Assembly: GCA_009842245.1 (NCBI GenBank)
Contig: VYFT01000006.1
Span: 1-64,000, forward strand
Origin: Gammaproteobacteria bacterium
GTDB lineage: Bacteria > Pseudomonadota > Gammaproteobacteria > Pseudomonadales > Azotimanducaceae
Direction: 5' to 3'
DNA length: 64,000 nt
The notes beneath the pieces were generated by a model. It saw only the letters and a list, made by a program, of their open reading frames with translations, was not told the DNA's origin and did no database searches. This document shows positions 9,901 through 19,223 of the stretch, piece by piece (positions within the stretch are counted from its first letter, which is position 1; every line of letters begins with the position of its first letter). The position numbers were made by a program, and so were the translations under genes.

Positions 9901-11778
9901 GCGGCGTTCGCTGCTGTGATTGAACGTACTCGGCCGGTATTGATGACCACCGCAACTACAGTCGCGGCGTTGTTTCCTCTTGCGATTGTCACAGGCCGTG
10001 AAAATGAGTTGTGGCCGCCTTTTGCGATAGTAGTCATGGGAGGTTTAGTTTCAAGCGCAATACTGACTCTTATTATGATTCCTGTGGGGTACGTGTTTCT
10101 CAAACGACTTGACGAAACGTTTGGCCGGCTAGGAGCTTGGCTCATGGTTGCTTGGATGACGCTAACCGTGGGAACAATGTTCGTGTTAATAGAGTTCGCC
10201 GGATTGGAAAATTTCTTCTGGCAGATTGTGGTGGCAGTGCTGATTGGAGGAGCTTACTTAACTTTATTTGTGCTAATTTTTCGACGGGTCGAAATTCCAG
10301 AACCGGAGACTCGCGACGGCCCTCCAAAACTTGTTGTTACTTTTCTCCGCAAGATTTACGGTCTCCCTGGTCCGATTCGGCGCGCCATGAATTCTCGTAA
10401 ACAATTCGTCGCAAAAGTATTGGAAGCCAAGGGTAAGATATTTACTCGGATGGAAACGTTGGAACGAACAACAATTCTGTTCATCTTAGCAATTGGGACG
10501 AGCGTGATCGGATGGCTCAACAGTGCTGCAGTTTGGAAGTTGTTTTTCTGGTTAATCGCTTCTGCATTCTTGGCGTGGATCTGCGTCGAATTTCGAAAAT
10601 TACGCGGACACGTATCATCCGAGGGCACCCATGTGCGAGGAGGTATCGAGGGTTTCCTGAAGATTTTGCTACCTTGGATCGCAATCTTTACTTTCTGTTA
10701 TTTGGAAATTATCGATCCGGTGTATCTCAACGATGAACCTGCGCGCTCAAATTGGTTTTGGCCGATTTTGTTCAGTACATTACTACTTTTGGGGCAACTT
10801 TTCCGACGAAATGCTCTGCAACAATCAGCTGGAAAGATTGGGCCGCGCGTAACCAAGGGATTTCTCAAATATCCTCGAACCTGGTATCGTCGCATGACCC
10901 TGAGGGTTGGAGGTCTTGATCTACCTGGTAAAGAGATTCACGCCTTATCGTCGGTATCGTTCACGGCGACGAAGGGAATGATTGGGATTTTGGGACCGAA
11001 CGGAGCTGGAAAGACAACACTGCTTCGGCAACTGGCAGGCATACTAGATCCCACACGAGGTAACGTCCGATATGGCGGAGTATCGCTCGGTCCAATTAGG
11101 AAAGTACTTGCGCGTTGGGTTGGATACCTACCCCAAGACGCTGGTCTCCCCCGAAATCTGACATCGCGCGAGTATCTCGCATACTATGCTGCACTTTACG
11201 AAATTCCCGCGGAGGAAAGATCTGAACGTGTGCTTTCACTCCTGAAGGAAGTTGGACTGGGTGAAAAGATCAACGAAAAGATTGGTTCACTATCTGGTGG
11301 AATGCGCCAACGCGTCGCGGTCGCGAGGACATTACTGCGATTACCATCGATCATCATTGTCGACGAGCCGACCGTAGGATTAGATCCTCGGGAACGAATT
11401 CGATTTCGCAATCTGCTTTCACGACTCGCCGCATCACGTATCGTGCTGTTTTCGACTCACGTTGTCGAAGATGTTGCGATATCGTGTGATCGAGTGTTGG
11501 TAATCGCGAAGAGTCGGCTCAGATTTGATGGTAGCCCCACCGCACTTGCGGACGAAGCTATCAACAAAGTTTGGGAAATGGAGCTTGAACCAGGGGCTAG
11601 CTTTACACTGCCGACCGGTGCTTCTTTAGCTGAGGAATCACCCACTCCGTCGGGAGGCAAAATCCAACGGATCGTTGCGGCGGAATCGCCGAGTGAAGAA
11701 GCGAAGTCCATCAAGCCAAGACCGGAGGATGGCTACCTATGGTTGCTCGCCCAAGCTGATTTGAAAGGAATAGTGTAA
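6931..11778 (+). CDS. RND permease - membrane helices - ABC ATPase fusion protein, 1615 aa
   Basis: One uninterrupted 1615-codon frame. Residues about 1-1060 form a full RND (AcrB/HAE1-like) permease with two repeats, periplasmic loops and a Gly/Tyr-rich insert near 690-705. TM4 carries [11 protein letters not shown] with D417-N418 where AcrB has Asp-Asp. TM10 carries [12 protein letters not shown] with N969 where AcrB has Lys. Residues about 1065-1275 add roughly six more hydrophobic helices not part of a normal RND pump. Residues about 1295-1560 form a complete ABC ATPase: Walker [10 protein letters not shown] (1355-1363), signature LSGGMRQR (from 1454), Walker B IIIVDEP (D1478, E1479), H-loop H1510. 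An acidic, Pro-rich tail follows. The ATPase resembles the ABC-2 drug/antibiotic exporter type. A small permease gene follows at once. No periplasmic adaptor or outer-membrane channel gene adjoins it. The start is the only standard codon (GTG) after an upstream stop and has no clear Shine-Dalgarno. Confidence 0.9.
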   Translation: MTSDSPRAPSKIRNFLTLPVLRPIAMAMVFLAMVVLGTIGIYRMPVELMPEFQGNFININFVRPGSTAEVVEREIFLPLQSRVLGLGGITETQGRISGQSGNLYVTFHPLTNMKIREYEVKAIASALQRQQDQNSAQINVGTASDNFFGGGEQTVMTLLVTGQGLHSDTVFDLASEKVQPRLASVPGVSQAILEGGGGRQVNIFVDPDQAVALGISLDSIQGAIQNSLGRIRGVGTMDSGNGRTSVVVDGQVDSLSHIGTARVDPARGVKVADISTIELGYGVGETRFRYNGNSAVGLIVTQEQGSNLVRVGRALEKRVQEVRREVQSHGLDLVITENGAEFLDDQIQRVYKLGMIGLVIALVVLFLFLRRWRAVLVVGISAPVSITFALAGLYLMGQSLNLLTLMGLSMAIGLLVDNSVVVYESILRGIERGLSTAEATRVGLRKTVRAIVAASLTTTVVFVPVFIVGIENPMMQQMIATFAIAIVLPIFASMIVAVGLVPLLAHKLAAPAAFKRIQQRRNVRKLRGGFRAPDPAKILLTGFAAQAIRHPASWIAATIILVVATLVATLATNAIAVGTLSREETQADDVTVPIEVHEEKRAELDQMEQHVQRIEEILLETEGVASIESRVSLNSVSVHIDFVEIKDRPPDFNANAFHDLVDRIIQEESMTDVFDLVGAYGASRRGYGYGSGGGYSGFGFSPQPSKQVIVSGPDPKTLHDVAYEVSARVMEHPRVRFANVPLPRTSPELVVEPNRRALDAFGLTLRQALSFVDLSGQGVTSTTINFPLSNGREVPILIELETARDRTVALRELREMRVQTPSGVLPVNALASIRKGEPPATITYKNGRREMPVAYYLHWDVPESGPERIAIEKSVKELIRQIPLPAGYVVDTPDEAEQFSWVRKLVLPVLGLLFLVLAFAFESLAVPVLIFLAIPLVIVGSLWGLVVTGTPLAGMAIVGFFVLAGLSINPSILLLDRMQQFSRAGFTRGAAAFAAVIERTRPVLMTTATTVAALFPLAIVTGRENELWPPFAIVVMGGLVSSAILTLIMIPVGYVFLKRLDETFGRLGAWLMVAWMTLTVGTMFVLIEFAGLENFFWQIVVAVLIGGAYLTLFVLIFRRVEIPEPETRDGPPKLVVTFLRKIYGLPGPIRRAMNSRKQFVAKVLEAKGKIFTRMETLERTTILFILAIGTSVIGWLNSAAVWKLFFWLIASAFLAWICVEFRKLRGHVSSEGTHVRGGIEGFLKILLPWIAIFTFCYLEIIDPVYLNDEPARSNWFWPILFSTLLLLGQLFRRNALQQSAGKIGPRVTKGFLKYPRTWYRRMTLRVGGLDLPGKEIHALSSVSFTATKGMIGILGPNGAGKTTLLRQLAGILDPTRGNVRYGGVSLGPIRKVLARWVGYLPQDAGLPRNLTSREYLAYYAALYEIPAEERSERVLSLLKEVGLGEKINEKIGSLSGGMRQRVAVARTLLRLPSIIIVDEPTVGLDPRERIRFRNLLSRLAASRIVLFSTHVVEDVAISCDRVLVIAKSRLRFDGSPTALADEAINKVWEMELEPGASFTLPTGASLAEESPTPSGGKIQRIVAAESPSEEAKSIKPRPEDGYLWLLAQADLKGIV

Positions 11779-11816
11779 TAAAAATCTTTCAGTCATTCGA
11801 GTTAATTAGGCTCGCG

Positions 11817-12497
11817 ATGGTGGCGATCGCGGGGCACTTTTTTTGGATTTGGCCATTGGCACTTGTGGTCATTTGGTTGGGGGTATTTACGTTCTTTGAA
11901 CACGACAGCATCAATGTGATCAACTCATTGACAGCATCGGACGTTCAGAATCGCCTGTTAGGCATTCCTTTAGCAATATTGGGTGGCATACTCGGCCTCA
12001 GAATCATTGCCGGTGAAATCAATTCTCGAACGATTGAGATCATTTACACGGTTCCGGGTGGTGCGAATCGCGTCTGGACGATCAAGTTACTTGCAGCACT
12101 ATCAATGATTGCGATTACAGAAATAGTAATGGCAGTATATATTTGGTTTTACTTCACACATTTCCCCATTGAAGCATTGTTGGGAGCATTTCTAGCTGCT
12201 ATGTTCTTCATGGTGGTTTCCATGGGATTCTCAGCGTTGTTTCGTAGTGAAGTGTCCGGTGCGATCGTTGCGGCCGTCATATTCAGTGTTAGTTTGCTAG
12301 TAATACAAGGACCATCAGATAATCCGATCAAAATATTCTCGCCATTCTTTAATCCTTACGCATCGAATGTAAATGAGAACGCGAGTTTGTTAGCTATGAT
12401 CCTACAGAACCGGGTAGGCTTTTTTCTCGTCATCTTGGGACTTGTATGTTTAGCCTACATGCGTGGAGAGCGACGCGAAAAACTTCTCAGTATCTAG
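11817..12497 (+). CDS. ABC-2-type permease (membrane subunit)
   Basis: A 226-residue protein with about six membrane helices and the look of a small ABC-2 exporter permease: the conserved region [35 protein letters not shown] is the coupling-helix zone typical of the family. It sits 38 bases after the RND-ABC gene and probably pairs with that protein's ATPase domain. The first ATG is at 11817. However, the same frame reads [12 protein letters not shown] directly upstream, which looks like the usual N-terminus of such permeases. That frame could start at an ATA at 11778, 8 bases after AGGA and overlapping the TAA stop of the fusion gene. The true start is therefore uncertain. Confidence 0.82.
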   Translation: MVAIAGHFFWIWPLALVVIWLGVFTFFEHDSINVINSLTASDVQNRLLGIPLAILGGILGLRIIAGEINSRTIEIIYTVPGGANRVWTIKLLAALSMIAITEIVMAVYIWFYFTHFPIEALLGAFLAAMFFMVVSMGFSALFRSEVSGAIVAAVIFSVSLLVIQGPSDNPIKIFSPFFNPYASNVNENASLLAMILQNRVGFFLVILGLVCLAYMRGERREKLLSI

Positions 12498-13128
12498 CCG
12501 TCTGGAGTGCGACGATTCACTCGCGGCAAGCTCCAACACACAACCAACAACAATCATACAAGAAGACGGCGTCGTTTGGTATCTTTCGGACTTCTTGTCC
12601 CCATCAGAAAGCGATCGACTGTTAGCCCAGTCGCTTGCGGAGATTCCTTGGACTCAGGATAACATACGAATTTTTGGAAGGTCGGTACCGGTCCCGCGGT
12701 TGTCTGCTTGGTTTTCGAGTGTCAACGCTACATATAAGTACTCCGGTCTAGTACACCAACCGAAACCGAAGCCTGAATTCTTAGCGAAACTACTAAGTGT
12801 GGTAGTGGCAAGAACCGGTTTTGATTTCAACTCGGTCTTAGTTAACCTGTATCGGGATGGTAGCGACAGTATGGGTTGGCATGCTGATGACGAACCGGAA
12901 CTAGGATCTGAAGTGACCATCGCTTCGCTCAATGTTGGTACGCGACGAGTAATTCGATTTAAACACCGACACAAGAAAGAGCTTCGTATGGCTTTACCTG
13001 TCGCACATGGTTCTCTACTGATGATGTACGCACCATTACAAGAATTTTGGTTGCACGAAGTTCCGAAGTGCAAGGATATTTCGACACCGCGCGTAAATTT
13101 TTCATTTCGCACGATGCGATCGTCGTGA
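12463..13128 (+). CDS. AlkB-like 2-oxoglutarate/Fe(II) dioxygenase
   Basis: A 221-residue protein of the AlkB family. The iron ligands H140 and D142 (GWHADDE) and distal H198 (WLHEVPK) are present, and R210 and R216 (RVNFSFR) match the 2-oxoglutarate-binding RxxxxxR. The stretch [21 protein letters not shown] is characteristic of ALKBH2/3-type and bacterial group 2B enzymes, which remove methyl groups from alkylated bases by oxidation. The predicted GTG start at 12463 overlaps the permease gene by 35 bases; the first ~30 residues are poorly conserved in character, so a later start is possible. It may be cotranscribed with the transporter genes by overlap rather than by shared function. Confidence 0.9.
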   Translation: MESDAKNFSVSSRLECDDSLAASSNTQPTTIIQEDGVVWYLSDFLSPSESDRLLAQSLAEIPWTQDNIRIFGRSVPVPRLSAWFSSVNATYKYSGLVHQPKPKPEFLAKLLSVVVARTGFDFNSVLVNLYRDGSDSMGWHADDEPELGSEVTIASLNVGTRRVIRFKHRHKKELRMALPVAHGSLLMMYAPLQEFWLHEVPKCKDISTPRVNFSFRTMRSS

Positions 13129-13203
13129 TTTTTGGTAGAGCAACACACACTGTTAAACAGCAATGCACATCGTAGACCAAACGATTAGCTTGTAGAAGTA
13201 CCT

Positions 13204-14286
13204 ATGCGAGCGGCTGTATTAAGGAAAGTTCACGCTCCATTAACGATCGAAAACGTTGATGTGAGCAAACCTGAGGCGCAGGAGGTTTTGATCCGTACCG
13301 TTGCTGCCGGGATTTGCCATTCCGATTTACACTTCCAGCAAGGGTCCTTTCCCCATGAACTACCGACAGTGTTAGGGCACGAAGCTGCCGGTATTGTTGA
13401 ACAAACCGGGTCGAATGTACGATATGTGAAACCCGGTGATCACGTAATCACTTGTATATCGGCATTTTGTGGTCACTGCGAACACTGCCTGACTGGGCAC
13501 TTAGTTCGTTGTTCTGGGGCAGAACTGCAACGTGATCAAGATCTTGAACCTCGACTATTTCAAAGCGTGGACCCGGTTCATCAGTTTCTGAATGTTTCCG
13601 CGTTTGCTGAATACATGTTGGTACACGAGCATGCGCTGGTCAAAATTCGGCGGGACATGCCCCTTGATCGCGCCGCACTAATCGGATGTGCGGTTACTAC
13701 CGGCGTGGGTGCGGTTGTGCACACCGCCAAGGTTGAACTAGGTGCATCGGTCGCGGTGATTGGGTGTGGCGGCGTCGGTCTATCTTGCGTCAACGGCGCT
13801 GCATTGGTCGGCGCTGGTCGAATTGTCGCAATCGACACCGTCGAAAGCAAACTGGAGTTAGCGAGAAAATTTGGCGCAACCGAGACAATCAATGCATCCT
13901 CCGTCGATCCGGTAAAAGCGGTGCTTGATTTGACGACCGATGGCGTCGATTATTCATTTGAGGCTATTGGCCTCAAAACCACTACAGAACAGGCATGGAA
14001 AATGCTCCGTCCCGGGGGATGCGCTACGATCATCGGATTAATTCCTGAAGGTACGATGATTTCAATTCATGGAATAGACTTGATGCAAGAACGGAAACTA
14101 CAAGGATCCCTAATGGGTTCGAATAGGTTTCGCGTTGACATGCCGAGGCTGGTAGAGTTTTACCTCAACGGTCGACTGTATCTTGACGACTTAATTGCGG
14201 GACACGTCAAGTTACACGACATAAACGACTGCTTTGCGCAACTACGTACGGGTCAAGTCACCAGAAACGTGATTATGTTTGAATGA
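13204..14286 (+). CDS. Zinc-dependent alcohol dehydrogenase (MDR family, class III-like)
   Basis: A 360-residue medium-chain dehydrogenase. Catalytic zinc ligands are C38 (GICHSD) and H59-E60 (GHEAAG); the structural zinc lobe is CGHCEHC...RC with C89, C92, C95 and C103. The nucleotide-binding GCGGVG motif follows in the Rossmann domain. It resembles the NDMA-dependent/class III alcohol dehydrogenase group that oxidises alcohols or aldehyde adducts with NAD(P). The ATG at 13204 stands alone on the plus strand, 75 bases after the AlkB gene, and faces the tRNA-Gly gene. The natural substrate is not evident. Confidence 0.9.
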   Translation: MRAAVLRKVHAPLTIENVDVSKPEAQEVLIRTVAAGICHSDLHFQQGSFPHELPTVLGHEAAGIVEQTGSNVRYVKPGDHVITCISAFCGHCEHCLTGHLVRCSGAELQRDQDLEPRLFQSVDPVHQFLNVSAFAEYMLVHEHALVKIRRDMPLDRAALIGCAVTTGVGAVVHTAKVELGASVAVIGCGGVGLSCVNGAALVGAGRIVAIDTVESKLELARKFGATETINASSVDPVKAVLDLTTDGVDYSFEAIGLKTTTEQAWKMLRPGGCATIIGLIPEGTMISIHGIDLMQERKLQGSLMGSNRFRVDMPRLVEFYLNGRLYLDDLIAGHVKLHDINDCFAQLRTGQVTRNVIMFE

Positions 14287-14294
14287 GTGTCGAT

Positions 14295-14369
14295 TGGAGC
14301 GGGTGAAGGGAGTCGAACCCTCGTCTCCAGCTTGGGAAGCTGGGGTAATAACCGTTATACGACACCCGC
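14295..14369 (-). tRNA. tRNA-Gly (anticodon CCC)
   Basis: On the minus strand the sequence folds into a full cloverleaf: acceptor stem GCGGGTG with CACCCGC, D-arm with AACGGTT loop, anticodon stem CCAGC/GCTGG enclosing TTCCCAA (anticodon CCC), short variable loop, T-arm with TTCGACT, discriminator T, and an encoded CCA at 14295-14297. The mature body is 72 bases (14298-14369). The gene lies alone between the convergent alcohol dehydrogenase and the molybdenum hydroxylase operon. Confidence 0.96.
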
Positions 14370-14439
14370 ATCGGTTTGTATTTGTTGCTCTGCTACCCGG
14401 TTAGTCATCGCACGAATACTAACTCTGTAATGAACAAGC

Positions 14440-15222
14440 CTACGAGATCTTTGCGACCGCACGTTTTGCCATCTCAGTAACGAGATGCCCGCGAAACTCT
14501 TGCGACGCGTGAATATCAGAATTGAAAGCACTATGATCCACTGCGATGCCAGCAATCGCATCAGGTTGAAAGTCACTCTGCAGCGCTTCCTCGAATGCGG
14601 TTGCTCGAAATGCGCATGAACCGGCACCCGTAACCGCGACACGGACACCCGATTGTAGTTCCGCTACAAACACCCCCACGATTGCGTAGCGAGACGCTGG
14701 GTTGGGAAATTTCATATACGCCGCGCGTTGCGGTGTTGGAAACGAAACAGCGGTGACGATCTCACCCAACTCAAGCGATGTCTCAAACAGGTCGACAAAG
14801 AAGTCATCGGCACTAATTGTGCGATCGTTGGTGTGCACTGTAGCACCCAGTCCAAGCAATGCCGCGGGATAGTCTGCGGCAGGATCGTTGTTAGCGATCG
14901 AGCCGCCAATAGTGCCACAATTTCGTACTTGAAAGTCGCCAATGCCACCAGCAAGTTCTGCAAGTGCGTTGATCGGAGCATTATTTGCTACACCTGCATG
15001 GCAGGTACGGCTACCCACTCGGACGAAACCGTTCTCGTTGTCAATTCCTTCGAGAGCATCGATGCCACGCAGATCAATGACATCTGTAGGGTAGTCGAGT
15101 CGTTGCTTTAAGGTGGGTATGAGGGTCATACCACCCGATAGGTAAGCCGCTGATTCGCAAGAGGAGAACAAAGTACTTGCTTCCTCTGTAGACCTAACGT
15201 AGTGATAGTTGAATGAGTACAT
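14440..15222 (-). CDS. Molybdenum hydroxylase FAD-binding (medium) subunit, CoxM-like
   Basis: A 260-residue flavoprotein subunit of the xanthine dehydrogenase/CO dehydrogenase family. The FAD pyrophosphate-binding motifs are AYLSGGMTLIP near residue 30 and the signature RNCGTIGGSIANNDPAADYP near 100-119. It passes electrons from the iron-sulfur subunit to an acceptor. The ATG at 15222 has a good AGGAG site 7 bases upstream, lying in the end of the large-subunit gene. It is the last gene of the CoxG-S-L-M operon. Confidence 0.9.
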   Translation of the reverse strand: MYSFNYHYVRSTEEASTLFSSCESAAYLSGGMTLIPTLKQRLDYPTDVIDLRGIDALEGIDNENGFVRVGSRTCHAGVANNAPINALAELAGGIGDFQVRNCGTIGGSIANNDPAADYPAALLGLGATVHTNDRTISADDFFVDLFETSLELGEIVTAVSFPTPQRAAYMKFPNPASRYAIVGVFVAELQSGVRVAVTGAGSCAFRATAFEEALQSDFQPDAIAGIAVDHSAFNSDIHASQEFRGHLVTEMAKRAVAKIS

Positions 15223-15223
15223 C

Positions 15224-17572
15224 TTATTCTCCTGTTGTCGCTCGCCACACGGTTTCCGCAGTGGCTGGCATGGGAATGTCTTTTACACTTAAAGCATCTG
15301 TGATGGCATTCATCACTGCAGCAGTTGCACCGATTGCACCAGCCTCACCGCATCCCTTCGCACCCAAAGGGTTGTGAGTACAGGGAGTAACAGTAGTGTC
15401 AACGATGAATTCTGGTACATCTTCCGCTCGCGGCATGGTGTAGTCCATGTACGATCCAGTTAGCAGTTGCCCATCGGCGTCGTACACGCCATGTTCTAAT
15501 AGAGCTTGACCGATTCCTTGTGTGATACCACCATGAACTTGTCCTTCCACGATCATCGGGTTGATTACGTTACCGAAGTCATCTACCGCGACAAATGACA
15601 CCACTTTGGTCGTCCCGGTGTCCGGATCAACTTCTACCTCACATATGTGGGTACCAGCCGGATACGTGAAATTTGCGGGATCGTAGAATGCTTTTTCAGA
15701 CAATCCAGGTTCTAATTCATCGATTGGAAAATTTCCTGGTACGTACGCGGAGAATGCAACCTCACCAAACGATAACGACTCATTGGAATCGGGAATCTTA
15801 AACATGCCATCTTCAAATGAGACTTGCTCTGCGGTGCTGTTCAACATGTGTGCGGCGATCTTTTTCGCTTTTGTGATCACTTTGTCGGTTGCAGTGGCTA
15901 TTGCCGAGCCACCAACGACGAGGGATCGAGATCCATAAGTCCCAAGACCGTAGTCCGATTTACTCGTATCTCCATGCACGACTGTCACGTTTTCAAACGG
16001 AATGCCCAATTTGTCTGCGACGACTTGTGCAAAGGTCGTTTCGTGCCCTTGACCGTGACTGTGAGTACCTGTCATTACTGTGACCGATCCGGTCACATCG
16101 ACTCTGACTTCCGCAGATTCAAAGAGTCCGACTCCGGCTCCTAGCGATAGGGCGACTTGAGATGGAGCTAATCCACAAGCTTCGATGTAGCAAGAGAAAC
16201 CGATACCTCTTCTTTTACCTTTGGCTTCACTCGCAGCGCGCCTTTGGGCAAATCCAGAGTAATCCGCGAGGCTCAGAGCTCTATCGAGGCTAGCTTCATA
16301 GTCACCAGTATCGTACGTGAGCGCTACTGGAGTCTCATAAGGAAAGTCTGACGTTTGTATAAAGTTTTTGCGACGAAGCTCGGCTGGATCAGTTCCGAGT
16401 TCTCGTGCGGCGGTTTCGACCAGTCGTTCTACCACATATGTAGCCTCTGGTCGGCCAGCTCCACGATATGCATCGACAGGTGCAGTATTCGTGAATACCG
16501 ACTGAACTTCAACATGAATCGCCGGAGTTTTGTACTGTCCTGAAAGTAGAGTCCCATACAGATACGTTGGCACACTGGACGCGAACGTTGAAAGGTACGC
16601 ACCCATGTTCGCGATGGTTCTTACTTGCAATCCTAAAAACTCTCCGGTCTCAGACAGCGCGAGTTCAGCGTGTGTTACATGATCGCGGCCGTGAGCATCC
16701 GCCTGAAACGACTCGATTCTCTCCGCTGTCCATTTAATGGGGCGTCCAACTTTTGCGGTTGCCCAAATGACCGCGGTTTCTTCGGCATAAACAAAAATCT
16801 TAGATCCGAATCCACCCCCAACGTCTGGAGAAATTACGTGTAGTTTCGCTTCCGGCGCGACATTCACAAAAGCTGCAAGTATCAAACGTTCGAGGTGAGG
16901 ATTTTGAGACGTGGTATACAACGTGTAGTTACCGGAGGCGGCATCGTAGGAACCCAGCGCGGCTCGAGGTTCGATTGCATTGGGGATCAATCGATTGTTC
17001 ACGATGTCGAGCGACGTAACGTGTGCCGCGTTTGCAAATGCTGTTTCCGTCGCGCCGCTATCTCCCAGTTCCCAATCGTAACACTGGTTGTTGGGTACGT
17101 TCTCGTGAATCTGGTCTGCTGTCGTTGCCGTTGCGACATCTACTACGGGCTTGAGAATCTCAAAGTCCGCCTCAACCAGTTCTGCGCCATTTTTCGCAGC
17201 TTCGATCGAGTCCGCGACCACCATCGCATAGATATCACCGACGTAGTTCACAAACTTTGTCGCAATGGCGGGGTGCGAAGGCGCGACCATGTCAGTCCCG
17301 TCTTTCGACTTCACGAGCCAGCCACACGGTAAGTCTCCGATTCCGTCGGATCGTAGGTCTTCACCGGTGAACACCGCAAGTACACCATCTGCTCGTTCTG
17401 CATCGGAGATATCGACACTTTTGATGATCGCGCGCGCGTGCGGCGAGCGGACGAAGACGCAATACACTTGACCTGCTAAATTTATATCATCAGTGTAGCG
17501 CCCAGTTCCTGTAATAAATCGAGCATCCTCTTTGCGTAGAACCGAAGCGCCGATACCAGAATTAGTAGCCAT
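15224..17572 (-). CDS. Molybdenum hydroxylase large (molybdopterin) subunit, form II CoxL-like
   Basis: A 782-residue catalytic subunit binding the molybdenum cofactor. The N-terminal domain starts [19 protein letters not shown]; the cofactor region includes [10 protein letters not shown] near 249-258. The active-site loop is AYRGAGR at 368-374, the form II version, not the AYxCSFR of true aerobic CO dehydrogenase. The catalytic glutamate is E743 in GCGEAGAIG. Form II enzymes oxidise aldehydes, N-heterocycles or unknown substrates, and CO oxidation has not been established for most. It is directly adjacent (0 bases) to the small-subunit gene and 1 base from the FAD-subunit gene, so all are one operon. 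Confidence 0.93.
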   Translation of the reverse strand: MATNSGIGASVLRKEDARFITGTGRYTDDINLAGQVYCVFVRSPHARAIIKSVDISDAERADGVLAVFTGEDLRSDGIGDLPCGWLVKSKDGTDMVAPSHPAIATKFVNYVGDIYAMVVADSIEAAKNGAELVEADFEILKPVVDVATATTADQIHENVPNNQCYDWELGDSGATETAFANAAHVTSLDIVNNRLIPNAIEPRAALGSYDAASGNYTLYTTSQNPHLERLILAAFVNVAPEAKLHVISPDVGGGFGSKIFVYAEETAVIWATAKVGRPIKWTAERIESFQADAHGRDHVTHAELALSETGEFLGLQVRTIANMGAYLSTFASSVPTYLYGTLLSGQYKTPAIHVEVQSVFTNTAPVDAYRGAGRPEATYVVERLVETAARELGTDPAELRRKNFIQTSDFPYETPVALTYDTGDYEASLDRALSLADYSGFAQRRAASEAKGKRRGIGFSCYIEACGLAPSQVALSLGAGVGLFESAEVRVDVTGSVTVMTGTHSHGQGHETTFAQVVADKLGIPFENVTVVHGDTSKSDYGLGTYGSRSLVVGGSAIATATDKVITKAKKIAAHMLNSTAEQVSFEDGMFKIPDSNESLSFGEVAFSAYVPGNFPIDELEPGLSEKAFYDPANFTYPAGTHICEVEVDPDTGTTKVVSFVAVDDFGNVINPMIVEGQVHGGITQGIGQALLEHGVYDADGQLLTGSYMDYTMPRAEDVPEFIVDTTVTPCTHNPLGAKGCGEAGAIGATAAVMNAITDALSVKDIPMPATAETVWRATTGE

Positions 17573-18046
17573 TTATGCACTCCTGAGTTGTGTTTGAGCC
17601 GCAAGCACGGCGTTTACAATGTTTTGATAACCAGTACATCGACAGTAATTACCTTCCAGACCGGCGCGGATCTCGTCCGCTGTTAGCGTTTCAGACGCCT
17701 CGTTAATCATGCTAATCGCGGTCATAATCATCCCTGGGGTGCAAAAGCCACACTGTAGGGCATGATTTTCTCGAAAAGCTGCTTGCATCGGATGTAAGTC
17801 ATCAGGTGTACCGATACCCTCAATAGTGGTAACGGAACTGTCATTTGCTTGTGCCGCGAGTAACGTGCAGGACTTAACTGCTCGACCATTTAATTCGACA
17901 GTACAGCTTCCGCATTGGCTAGTGTCGCAACCAATGTGTGTTCCAGTGAGCTGCAAGGTGTCTCTCAATAAATCCGAAAGCAGAGTATTGTCAGGGACAG
18001 ACAACGAGTGTTCAGCACCGTTTACGGTGATAGTGATGTCTACCAA
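17573..18046 (-). CDS. Molybdenum hydroxylase 2Fe-2S (small) subunit, CoxS-like
   Basis: A 157-residue iron-sulfur subunit with two 2Fe-2S clusters. The plant-ferredoxin type cluster uses C40, C45, C48 and C60 (CDTSQCGSC...SC), and the C-terminal cluster uses C99, C102, C135 and C137 (CGFCTPG...CRC). It relays electrons from the molybdenum site to FAD. The start is a TTG at 18046, chosen because a strong AGGAGG lies 5 bases before it and the homologous N-terminus begins there. It follows the CoxG-like gene by 17 bases. Confidence 0.93.
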   Translation of the reverse strand: MVDITITVNGAEHSLSVPDNTLLSDLLRDTLQLTGTHIGCDTSQCGSCTVELNGRAVKSCTLLAAQANDSSVTTIEGIGTPDDLHPMQAAFRENHALQCGFCTPGMIMTAISMINEASETLTADEIRAGLEGNYCRCTGYQNIVNAVLAAQTQLRSA

Positions 18047-18051
18047 TTTTT

Positions 18052-18057
18052 CCTCCT
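18052..18057 (-). promoter_or_regulatory. Strong ribosome-binding site deciding a TTG start for the CoxS-like gene
   Basis: AGGAGG on the minus strand, 5 bases before the TTG at 18046. It supports a TTG initiation codon that would otherwise be doubtful. Confidence 0.8.
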
Positions 18058-18063
18058 AGGTTG

Positions 18064-18519
18064 TCATGTAGTATTTTGAGTTGTAGCCCAACGGGCACAA
18101 AATTTTGTGAAAAAGGACGATGCCATCTTGTTTGCAACGCTCAGAAACAATCGTGATCCAAGTTGCGCGAGTTTCCCGCTGACGGAACCAGTGACTTCAT
18201 AGCATAACGTGGTACCAGCTTCATTGGGTTTCAAAGTAACGTTTGCTTGACCAATTCCGAAGCCTGCGTTTCCACCGCGGGCGTTAACCGCGAGGGTGTA
18301 GCTCTCCGGCGGAGCCACGTCTAACATGCGAATGATCGACCGAAACTTAGCCCGTACGGGTCCAAGTTTGACGCGAACTAACGATTCATACTCGTTCGTA
18401 TCTAGCGATGTCATTTCTTCACAGCCGTCGATACATTCTTGCAATATCTGTGGATCTTGAAGTGCTACCCAGACTTCTTCGCGCGTAGCTGGAATCACAT
18501 ATTCGCCTGAAAATTTCAC
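18064..18519 (-). CDS. CoxG-like SRPBCC-family protein
   Basis: A 151-residue member of the CoxG/SRPBCC group. The beginning KFSGEYVIPATREEVWVALQDP and the region RVKLGPVRAKFRS are characteristic of carbon monoxide dehydrogenase subunit G. In Oligotropha CoxG helps recruit the enzyme to the membrane; in other clusters it is thought to carry lipid-like electron carriers to the hydroxylase. The start is a GTG at 18519. It stands immediately upstream of the CoxS-like gene and belongs to the same operon. The homologous protein usually has a C-terminal membrane-binding tail; here the end (CARWATTQNTT) is short. Confidence 0.88.
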   Translation of the reverse strand: MKFSGEYVIPATREEVWVALQDPQILQECIDGCEEMTSLDTNEYESLVRVKLGPVRAKFRSIIRMLDVAPPESYTLAVNARGGNAGFGIGQANVTLKPNEAGTTLCYEVTGSVSGKLAQLGSRLFLSVANKMASSFFTKFCARWATTQNTT

Positions 18520-18558
18520 GATTTAACGAGCGGTTCTCAAAGAGCGTTGGTAATTGAT

Positions 18559-19221
18559 TTAACCGAACGGATCACCGTGGAACGTGTCGAATGATGCAAA
18601 GTGGGAAACTGGGTTGCGACGTAGCTTTGTAGGCTGTTTAACTGGCTTTCCTATAGGTAGAACAGCACAGACAGCAAAGTTGTCTGGGACATCGAACAGT
18701 TCCATCATCATGGGCTCTTGTACCGCGGCAAACGTAGTAAGTGTTCCGCCAAGACCTTCATTGCGTGCGGCGAGCAGGATGTTCCAAGCGAACGGATATA
18801 CCGAAGCACCGGATACGACACCAACACGTTCTAATGCATAGTCCATTGACGCGACCACAGACAGATCGACCAGGATAAGCAGCAACACCGGAGACTTGAG
18901 GTACGGGTCCGAGTATCCAACCGGAAGTTCTGTTTGCGAAACATCTGCTTCGGTAATTTTAGTGGGCACGATAGTGTTGAAGGGATTTTCTCCAGCCGCG
19001 ACCTGCGCACGGTATCTTCGAATTACCGGTTCCAACAACGGGACTAGTTGCACACGCTTTTCTTGATCACGGATTATGATCACTCTCCAGCCTTGACGAT
19101 TCCCACCACTCGGTGCAAAGCGGGCGTTGTCTAGGATTCGATGAAGCGTCTCGTCCGAGACTTCGTCCTCCGTAAATTGTCGTGCGGCAAAGGTCGTGCG
19201 CATCACATCATAGAGTTCCAT
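18559..19221 (-). CDS. Nitroreductase-family FMN oxidoreductase
   Basis: A 220-residue protein with the nitroreductase fold: the N-terminal MRTTFAARQFTEDEVSDETL, the FMN phosphate-binding region ARFAPSGGNRQGWRVIII near 33-50, and a C-terminal LPIGKPVKQPTKLRRNP segment. Family members reduce nitro groups, quinones or enones with NAD(P)H and FMN. It is the first intact gene of the cluster, 39 bases upstream of the CoxG-like gene on the same strand. That position suggests a shared transcript and perhaps a shared catabolic route. The substrate is unknown. Confidence 0.88.
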   Translation of the reverse strand: MELYDVMRTTFAARQFTEDEVSDETLHRILDNARFAPSGGNRQGWRVIIIRDQEKRVQLVPLLEPVIRRYRAQVAAGENPFNTIVPTKITEADVSQTELPVGYSDPYLKSPVLLLILVDLSVVASMDYALERVGVVSGASVYPFAWNILLAARNEGLGGTLTTFAAVQEPMMMELFDVPDNFAVCAVLPIGKPVKQPTKLRRNPVSHFASFDTFHGDPFG

Positions 19222-19223
19222 AA

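Noticed and set aside
9591..10145. 184-codon minus-strand frame inside the RND-ABC gene
   Set aside because: Antisense to well-conserved RND sequence; Thr/Asn/Arg-rich shadow composition and no ribosome-binding site.
12654..13163. 169-codon minus-strand frame opposite the AlkB-like gene
   Set aside because: Opposes conserved catalytic codons of the AlkB-like enzyme; no recognisable protein features.
14295..14369. tRNA-Gly as an integration site for a genomic island
   Set aside because: No integrase gene or repeated 3' tRNA fragment was seen on either side; the neighbours are ordinary metabolic genes.
15224..17572. CoxL-like subunit as a true aerobic CO dehydrogenase
   Set aside because: The active-site loop is AYRGAGR (form II), not the AYxCSFR of CO-oxidising enzymes.
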